A stretch of DNA of 7,853 bases from Chloroflexota bacterium (GTDB lineage: Bacteria > Chloroflexota > Limnocylindria > Limnocylindrales > CSP1-4). The notes beneath the pieces were generated by a model. That model was not told the DNA's origin and did no database searches. It saw nothing but the letters and a program-made list of their open reading frames with translations. Positions 1-4,781 of this stretch are shown in pieces. Positions within the stretch are counted from its first letter, which is position 1; every line of letters begins with the position of its first letter. The position numbers and the translations under genes are program-made. Location of the stretch: contig VBHW01000134.1 in the NCBI GenBank assembly GCA_005881055.1, positions 1-7,853 of the forward strand, read 5' to 3'.

Positions 1-70
1 GGGTAGCGGATCCGTGTGGGCAGGTCGGACGGGCGGGACGGGCTTCGCGCGGGGCATGGCCTCGATGGTA

Positions 71-89
71 GCCGCCCGACGCGGGCGGC
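71..89 (-). terminator. GC-rich hairpin after the 516-residue diguanylate cyclase gene
   Basis: A perfect 8-bp inverted repeat, GCCGCCCG-acg-CGGGCGGC, lies 12 bases past the stop codon (102-104) of the minus-strand diguanylate cyclase gene. The 3-base loop and all-GC stem would make a very stable RNA hairpin. No T-run follows on the minus strand, so this is not a canonical intrinsic terminator, although high-GC genomes often use such U-less hairpins. It could equally stabilise the 3' end of the message. Confidence 0.5.
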
Positions 90-101
90 CGCGGCCACGT
101 C

Positions 102-1652
102 CTATCCGGGCCAGACGACGACGCGATTTCGGCCGGCCCGCTTCGCCGCGTAGAGTGCCCGATCGGCGCGATCCACGAGCTCGCCGATCGGCGGATGCGG
201 GTCCTCCGAGACCGCGACGCCCACCGAGACGCTCACGCTGCTGACACCCAGGGCGACGACGTCGAGATCGGCGACGGCACGCCGGACGCGCTCGCCCACC
301 TCGAGGGCAACCTCCTTCGTCGGGTTCCTCAGCAGCACGGCGAACTCCTCGCCGCCGAAACGCGCCGGGACGTCGTCCTCACGGACCGTCGCGGCAATGG
401 CCTGCCCCACGGCGCGCAGGACGCGGTCCCCGGCCGCGTGCCCGCGGGCGTCGTTCAGGCGCTTGAAACGGTCGATGTCGATCATGAGCACGCCGATGGC
501 ATCGTCGGCCCGCCGCCGTCGCGCCAGCAGGCCGCAGAACTCGTCGAAGTAGCGCCGGTTGGGCAGGCCCGTCAGGACGTCGGTCGCCGCGCGAGCTTCG
601 GCGGCGCGATGCGAGTACACGCGCTCCAGGGCGGCGGACGCCTCCACCGCGGCACCCGCGAGGATCCGCCGTGCGGCGACCGGCCAGCCCTCGGACGTCC
701 GCCGCGAGAGGACGATCGCGCCGACCACCCCGGAACCGGCGACGAGCGGAGCCGCGATCGTGTGCTTCAGCCCATACGCCTCCTGGACGCGGCTCGCGAT
801 CCGATCGGCGATCGCGGCGGCCGGGCGGTTGCTCGTGAGAGGGAGGGGAGCGGCCATCACGATGGTGGCCAGATCGTCGGTCGGGGGCTCGGCCGTGGCG
901 CTCGCCCGCTCCGATGCGGCGACGCTGAGGGCGGTCCACGTCCGGCGACGATCCGTGGCGGCCCGGTCGTCGCTCGAGCGGCGGCCGGCCGTCGACCGCC
1001 TCCGTGGGCTCGATCGTCGGTCGGGCTTCGCCGACGCCGATCCTCTTCGACTCGAGCCACCAGCCCCCGCCCCAACGCCGATGAGGGTCGGCTCATGGGA
1101 CGGCGGGCCAGAGTCGATCGGGATGCCCACCGGGGCGCGGTCCCCACCCTTCGTCGCGGCGCCCGGCTCCCGCCCATCGCCCCACGGACCGAGCAGCTCG
1201 GCCGGCGGGAGGAGGGTCGTGGCGCTCGGCACGCCGGGCCGCTGGCTCACGAGCGTCGCTTCGAGGACGCCCGCGTCAGGCCGCAGGCGGACCACCACGA
1301 TGTGATCGGCGCCGGTCCCGACGCCGAGCTCCTCGACGATCGCATCGACGATCGCGTCCGGCGAGACGGACCGCGAAAGACCCTGGAGGATCCGGGCGAA
1401 GCTCTCGGCCTCGGAACGGCGTGACGCCTCGAGCGCCAGGACCGCCTCGCGATGGAGGACCGCCGCGAGGCCGGCGACGAGGACGAGCCCCCCGAGGATC
1501 CAGTCGAGCCGGGCCGCCTGGCCCCCCAACAGCCGGAGGAGGGTGACCAGGCCGAGGACGAAGAACGATCCGGCGAGGAACCACCACGTCCGCCGGATCC
1601 GCCGGGTCTGGGGCGTGTCGGCGGTCAGGGTTCGGATGGAGCGGCCGGCCAC
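102..1652 (-). CDS. Membrane-anchored GAF-GGDEF diguanylate cyclase with a disordered insert
   Basis: A predicted diguanylate cyclase making c-di-GMP from two GTP at the inner face of the membrane. Two hydrophobic segments (about residues 23-43 and 51-67) are followed by a short helix and a GAF-like sensor (about 82-348). The GAF domain is interrupted at about 155-260 by a Ser/Arg/Ala/Gly-rich, probably disordered insert. The GGDEF domain covers about 355-515, with DVLTGLPN at 358-365, IDIDRFKRLND at 391-401 and the active-site signature GGEEF at 433-437. REDD (424-427), five residues before the signature, matches the RxxD inhibitory site, so product feedback is likely. The start is GTG; no other start lies upstream in frame within the gap to the preceding gene, and no clear Shine-Dalgarno sequence precedes it. 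It lies 82 bases after the 845-residue cyclase gene on the same strand, so co-transcription is plausible. The GAF ligand cannot be predicted. Confidence 0.94.
   Translation of the reverse strand: MAGRSIRTLTADTPQTRRIRRTWWFLAGSFFVLGLVTLLRLLGGQAARLDWILGGLVLVAGLAAVLHREAVLALEASRRSEAESFARILQGLSRSVSPDAIVDAIVEELGVGTGADHIVVVRLRPDAGVLEATLVSQRPGVPSATTLLPPAELLGPWGDGREPGAATKGGDRAPVGIPIDSGPPSHEPTLIGVGAGAGGSSRRGSASAKPDRRSSPRRRSTAGRRSSDDRAATDRRRTWTALSVAASERASATAEPPTDDLATIVMAAPLPLTSNRPAAAIADRIASRVQEAYGLKHTIAAPLVAGSGVVGAIVLSRRTSEGWPVAARRILAGAAVEASAALERVYSHRAAEARAATDVLTGLPNRRYFDEFCGLLARRRRADDAIGVLMIDIDRFKRLNDARGHAAGDRVLRAVGQAIAATVREDDVPARFGGEEFAVLLRNPTKEVALEVGERVRRAVADLDVVALGVSSVSVSVGVAVSEDPHPPIGELVDRADRALYAAKRAGRNRVVVWPG
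873..1190 (-). other. Low-complexity Ser/Arg-rich insert inside the GAF domain
   Basis: This in-frame stretch encodes about residues 155-260 of the 516-residue cyclase. It is rich in Gly, Ala, Ser, Arg and Pro, with runs such as DRRSSPRRRS and GRRSSDDRAATDRRR. It separates the first half of the GAF domain (ending near TTLLPPAELL) from the second half (restarting near DLATIVMAAPL). No domain is recognisable and disorder is likely. Reading remains in frame and the flanks are normal, so it is an insertion or loop expansion and not a frameshift. Confidence 0.6.
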
Positions 1653-1718
1653 GGATTCAAGGATGGCGGCCCGGCGAGGCCGAGTCCAGCCGGCGCGACC
1701 GGTACCTTCGGCGGCGCG

Positions 1719-1730
1719 CGGTGGTACTGG
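1719..1730 (-). repeat. Copy 1 of a 12-bp motif found upstream of both cyclase genes
   Basis: Read on the minus strand this is CCAGTACCACCG, 67-78 bases upstream of the GTG start of the 516-residue cyclase and just beyond the TAG stop of the preceding gene. An identical copy in the same orientation lies upstream of the 845-residue cyclase at 4315-4326. It could be a regulator site or a promoter element, or it could be coincidence. Confidence 0.4.
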
Positions 1731-1734
1731 AGTA

Positions 1735-4272
1735 CTAGGAGGCCGCGCCCTCGAGGGCTTCGGGATCGGGCCGGCCCGGCGACCGTCGCCGTCCCTTCCG
1801 TCCCGGCGCGACGTGCTCTGCCCCGGGCTCGACGAGCGTGGGCCCGAAGACCGCGGTTCCGCGGCCGCCCGCGGCTTTCACGCGGTACAGGGCGCGGTCC
1901 GCCGCCGCGATGAGGTCCTGGGCCGAACGACCGTCCCCCGGGAACGCCGCGACACCGATCGAGCATGCGACCGGGATGGCCCGGCGGCCCTCGGCCTCGA
2001 ACGATCGCTCGCGGAACTCCGCCACGATCCGGCCGGCCACGACGTGCGCGGCCGCCGCATCAGTGTCGGGCAGGATGATCGCGAACTCGTCGCCGCCGTA
2101 GCGTGCCGGAACGTCCGAGCCACGTAGCGTGGAGCGGATCCGCTCCGACGTCCAGGCGAGCACCCGGTCGCCGAAGAGGTGGCCGAACGTGTCGTTCACG
2201 AGCTTGAAGTCGTCGAGGTCGATCATCAGCAGCGCCAGCGGGGCATGCGAGCGCTGCGCCCGGATGATCTCCTCGCCGAGGCGCTCGTGGAGGAACCGGT
2301 GGTTGTAGAAGCCGGTCAGCTGGTCGCGGTCCGCGAGGTTGCGCGCCGCCTCGTACAGCCGTGCGTTCTCGAGGGCCATCGCCGCCTCGTTGGCCATCGT
2401 CCGGACGAACTCGAGGCGGGATTCGTCCACCTTGACGGGCGACGACGAGATGATCTCGACGAGGCCGATCGACTCGCCCTTCGCCACGAGCGGGAGCATG
2501 ACGAGCGCGTGATTGCCCTCGGTGCGGAGGAGCGCGATCTCAGCCGGATCGCCGGCCGGGTCGTCGACCGAGAGGACCACGGTGACCTGGTCGCGCAGCA
2601 CGCGCCGAGTCTCCGGATACCCGGCCAGGCCGTACTCCTCCGCGACGTCGACGAGCCGCTCGCGGGGATGGTAGCCCCAGGTGAGGACGCGATCGCCCGG
2701 CCGGTCCCAGTAGCTGATCGCGCATTGGTCCACGCCCATCGATTCGGCGAGGTACCGCGCGATGAGGTCTGCGACGGTGCGCGGCTCGAGGCTGTGCGCG
2801 AGCTCGCTGCCCATGTCGAGCAGTCGCCGGAGCTCGCCGGCGAGCGCCTGCGTGCGGGCGAGGAGGCGTGCGGATTCGAGGGCCGTGGCGGCCTGGTCGG
2901 CGAGGATCGTCAGGAGGCGCAGGTCCTCCTCGTCAAACTGGTTGAGGCCGAGCTTCGAGAGCGTGATCGTCCCGATGACACGCTCGTCGTACTTCATGAC
3001 GTCGTCGGTCCCGGGGATCGTCATGCCCCGCGGGTCGGCGTTCGCCTCGGGGATGAGGAGGGGCTTGCCGTGCAGCGCCACCCAGCCGGTGAAGCCACGG
3101 CCCAGCTTCGTTCGCAGGACGTCGAGGTCGACCTTCTCGTACGCGCCGACGCGGCCCTCGAACGCGATCGGAACGATGTCGTCCGGCGGCTCGACGACGT
3201 ACACGCGTGCGTTGTGGTAGTCGATGATCCGGCCGGTCTCCTCGACGATCGCCCGGCCGACCGACTCGATGCTGTTCTGGCGGCTCATCCGGGCGGAGGC
3301 CGCCTGGAGCACGCCCATCCGGTCCGACGAGGCGCGTGCCATCGCGAACAGGTCCGCGTTGTGGATCGCCACGGCGGCATGCGTGGCGACGGCCGCCACG
3401 AACTCGACGTCCGCGCGGTTCCAGCGAAGCGGCGCCCGGGAGACGGCGCTGATCGCCCCGATGACGCGCCCGTGATGGACAACCGGCGCGACGAGGTCCG
3501 ACGCGAACGGCGAGCGCCCGACGATGCCGTAGAGCCGATGGTGGAAGGGGTCGCTGAGGACGTCGTCCGCGACCCACGGGCGGCCCGTGCGGAAGATCTG
3601 GCCGAACCACCCCTCGTCGACCCGCACGGAGGGCATCCGCCGAACGGTCGCGTCGTCGATCCCCGCCCACGCGGCGACCTCGAGCGTCTGGCCGTGCCTG
3701 ATCCGGATCAGCGCGCCATCGACTCCCAGGACGCGCTGGGTCTCGACGACCACGATCCGCAGGATCTCGGATCGCTCGACGGTCTGGGTGAGGCGCTCCG
3801 CGATCGTGAGGACGTCGTCGATGCGCTCTGCGCGTCGGGCATCCGCGACGTCGTCCCCGTCGCGCGCGACGCGCCCGAGCGCGGCGCGCAGCACCACGCT
3901 CGACGCAAGGAACACCGCGAGCTCGGCCGCTGCCGGGACCTGGTCGGCGGGCCGACCGATCACCGCCCCGACGGCGAGCGCACATGCGGCGGCAGCGCAG
4001 GCAATGGCTCCCGTGACCGGCAGGAGGAGCGAGGCGACGGCCAGCGGGATGCTTGCGAGTCCGACGGCGACGAGACCGCCGGCCGTGGCGCTCGCCACCG
4101 CGAGGATCCCGAGGGCCACGATGGCGAGCAGCTCGGAGGGGATGCTGGCCCGCGGAGCCGCCTCAGTGCGATCGGTGGCGTCAGGGCGTGGCGATACGCC
4201 GCGGTCGGGGCGCACATGGACGCCCTGGGCCCCTTCGTCGGGCGAGGCGGGACGCTCGTGCTGCGCGCTCAT
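1735..4272 (-). CDS. Membrane diguanylate cyclase with three GAF domains and a GGDEF domain
   Basis: A predicted c-di-GMP synthase combining several sensory inputs. The N-terminus (1-45) is polar. Residues 46-134 hold three or four hydrophobic segments that anchor it in the membrane. Three GAF-like domains follow at about 152-310, 320-470 and 480-640, each ending in a helix of the type AATALESARLL that links to the next. The GGDEF domain (about 645-808) has DQLTGFYNHR at 650-659, IDLDDFKLVND at 684-694 and GGDEF at 726-730. RGSD at 717-720 is an intact RxxD inhibitory site. The C-terminal tail (811-845) is basic and Pro/Gly-rich. The start is ATG with only a weak upstream GGTGGG. GAF2 looks a few residues short between TDDV and MKYDE (about 423-430). 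It lies between the 84-residue gene (123-base gap) and the second cyclase gene (82-base gap), all on one strand. Confidence 0.96.
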   Translation of the reverse strand: MSAQHERPASPDEGAQGVHVRPDRGVSPRPDATDRTEAAPRASIPSELLAIVALGILAVASATAGGLVAVGLASIPLAVASLLLPVTGAIACAAAACALAVGAVIGRPADQVPAAAELAVFLASSVVLRAALGRVARDGDDVADARRAERIDDVLTIAERLTQTVERSEILRIVVVETQRVLGVDGALIRIRHGQTLEVAAWAGIDDATVRRMPSVRVDEGWFGQIFRTGRPWVADDVLSDPFHHRLYGIVGRSPFASDLVAPVVHHGRVIGAISAVSRAPLRWNRADVEFVAAVATHAAVAIHNADLFAMARASSDRMGVLQAASARMSRQNSIESVGRAIVEETGRIIDYHNARVYVVEPPDDIVPIAFEGRVGAYEKVDLDVLRTKLGRGFTGWVALHGKPLLIPEANADPRGMTIPGTDDVMKYDERVIGTITLSKLGLNQFDEEDLRLLTILADQAATALESARLLARTQALAGELRRLLDMGSELAHSLEPRTVADLIARYLAESMGVDQCAISYWDRPGDRVLTWGYHPRERLVDVAEEYGLAGYPETRRVLRDQVTVVLSVDDPAGDPAEIALLRTEGNHALVMLPLVAKGESIGLVEIISSSPVKVDESRLEFVRTMANEAAMALENARLYEAARNLADRDQLTGFYNHRFLHERLGEEIIRAQRSHAPLALLMIDLDDFKLVNDTFGHLFGDRVLAWTSERIRSTLRGSDVPARYGGDEFAIILPDTDAAAAHVVAGRIVAEFRERSFEAEGRRAIPVACSIGVAAFPGDGRSAQDLIAAADRALYRVKAAGGRGTAVFGPTLVEPGAEHVAPGRKGRRRSPGRPDPEALEGAAS

Positions 4273-4314
4273 CCGGGGAAGCGTCCCACCCGGATCGGAG
4301 CATAGGCGCCTGCA

Positions 4315-4326
4315 CGGTGGTACTGG
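4315..4326 (-). repeat. Copy 2 of the 12-bp motif found upstream of both cyclase genes
   Basis: Minus-strand CCAGTACCACCG, 43-54 bases upstream of the ATG of the 845-residue cyclase, identical to the copy at 1719-1730. On the minus strand it is followed after ten bases by TATGCT, which resembles a -10 hexamer, so the motif sits near the -35 position. It has no match to TTGACA, so a regulator site or an alternative sigma factor is more likely than a housekeeping -35. This is inference only. Confidence 0.4.
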
Positions 4327-4333
4327 CGATCGT

Positions 4334-4354
4334 GCGCGAACGTACCCCTCGCGC
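4334..4354. promoter_or_regulatory. Inverted repeat next to the 12-bp motif, operator candidate
   Basis: GCGCGA (4334-4339) and TCGCGC (4349-4354) form perfect 6-bp arms around a 9-base spacer. It lies 62-82 bases upstream of the 845-residue cyclase start and 8 bases from the 12-bp motif. The size suits a dimeric regulator site or a small hairpin after the 84-residue gene, with no T-run to support a terminator. CG-rich palindromes arise easily at this base composition. Confidence 0.25.
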
Positions 4355-4395
4355 GGCGTCAGATCAGCGGGCCGTCCCCCTGAAGTCCGTCGGGC

Positions 4396-4650
4396 TCAGG
4401 CGACCCGACCATCGCGGAAGACGTACCAGACCTCGGAATCCGGTTCGTACACCTCGGCGAGCTCGTCGCGGCGCCGGATCGTCACCGCGGGATAGTGCTG
4501 ACTTAGCTGTTCCTGGACCCTGCGCATGAGACGCTCGCCGGCGGCGATCGTCTCGCGTGACTCGGCAACGATCCGCTGGACGTCGAAGCTGAAAACACTG
4601 TCCTCGGCGGGGAAGCAACGGATCTGGAGGGCACGATCTTCGATCGTCAT
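4396..4650 (-). CDS. Small protein of unknown function, divergent from the CheB-CheR gene
   Basis: An 84-residue protein that I do not recognise. It has no signal peptide or membrane segment. The N-terminus (1-22, MTIEDRALQIRCFPAEDSVF) looks like short strands. Residues 24-52 look like one amphipathic helix. The rest looks like a beta pair, YPAVTIRR (53-60) and EVWYVFRDG (73-81). Residues 26-84 align without gaps to residues 112-170 of the 170-residue protein at the far side of the CheB-CheR gene, sharing YP..TI..R and W.V.R and ending at the same point. The ATG is preceded by TGAGG four bases upstream. Other frames across the region give Arg-rich, non-protein-like translations. It is the first gene of the minus-strand set leading into the two diguanylate cyclases, which suggests a signalling accessory role, but this is only context. 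Confidence 0.7.
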   Translation of the reverse strand: MTIEDRALQIRCFPAEDSVFSFDVQRIVAESRETIAAGERLMRRVQEQLSQHYPAVTIRRRDELAEVYEPDSEVWYVFRDGRVA

Positions 4651-4690
4651 GGCGCCTCATCCCTCTCGGCGCCTGCCTTGTGGCGGCGCC
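4651..4690. repeat. Three GGCGCC palindromes at exact 17-bp spacing in the divergent intergenic region
   Basis: GGCGCC occurs at 4651-4656, 4668-4673 and 4685-4690, each separated by exactly 11 bases. The array begins at the start codon of the 84-residue gene and covers its leader. Regular spacing suggests a possible multi-site operator or a structured leader. The hexamer is common in GC-rich DNA, so chance is a real alternative. Confidence 0.35.
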
Positions 4691-4705
4691 ACGTCGCGGA
4701 ACCCA

Positions 4706-4732
4706 ATCCTACAGCGGTTGGGCAAATGACAA
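4706..4732 (-). promoter_or_regulatory. Weak sigma70-like promoter candidate for the 84-residue gene
   Basis: On the minus strand TTGTCA (4732-4727; five of six matches to TTGACA) is followed after 15 bases by TAGGAT (4711-4706; four of six matches to TATAAT), about 55 bases before the ATG at 4650. The spacer is shorter than the usual 16-18, so this is tentative. CCCAA (4702-4706) and TTGGG (4718-4722) form an imperfect dyad overlapping it. Confidence 0.28.
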
Positions 4733-4766
4733 GTCGCCATGGGCCTGCCTTCGTGGCAGTATGGAC

Positions 4767-4774
4767 GGGAGAGG
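4767..4774 (+). promoter_or_regulatory. Ribosome binding site fixing the CheB-CheR start
   Basis: GGGAGAGG lies seven bases before the ATG at 4782. No comparable site precedes the in-frame GTG at 4680 or the ATG at 4761, so this decides the start. The CheB domain opens ten residues later, as expected for a protein without an N-terminal receiver. Confidence 0.75.
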
Positions 4775-4781
4775 ACGCGCG

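Noticed and set aside
14..244. A 76-codon plus-strand frame at the left edge.
   Set aside because: About a third of its residues are Arg with many Pro and Gly, and it overlaps the C-terminus of the cyclase and its terminator hairpin. It looks like a GC-rich shadow frame.
195..1424. A 409-codon plus-strand open frame antisense to the 516-residue cyclase.
   Set aside because: The translation is Arg/Gly/Asp-rich and domain-free, and it mirrors the real gene.
2179..4305. A 708-codon plus-strand open frame antisense to the triple-GAF cyclase.
   Set aside because: Same cause: the translation is Arg/Asp/Val-rich with no recognisable domain, while the minus strand encodes intact GAF and GGDEF domains.
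4364..4660. A 98-codon minus-strand frame overlapping the 84-residue gene.
   Set aside because: It is extremely Arg-rich and lacks protein-like patterning. The 84-codon frame gives a balanced composition and resembles the 170-residue protein.
4680..4781. An N-terminal extension of the CheB-CheR protein from an in-frame GTG at 4680 or ATG at 4761.
   Set aside because: Neither has a ribosome site. The extra 34 residues do not look like a domain, and they would cover the likely promoter region. GGGAGAGG supports ATG 4782.
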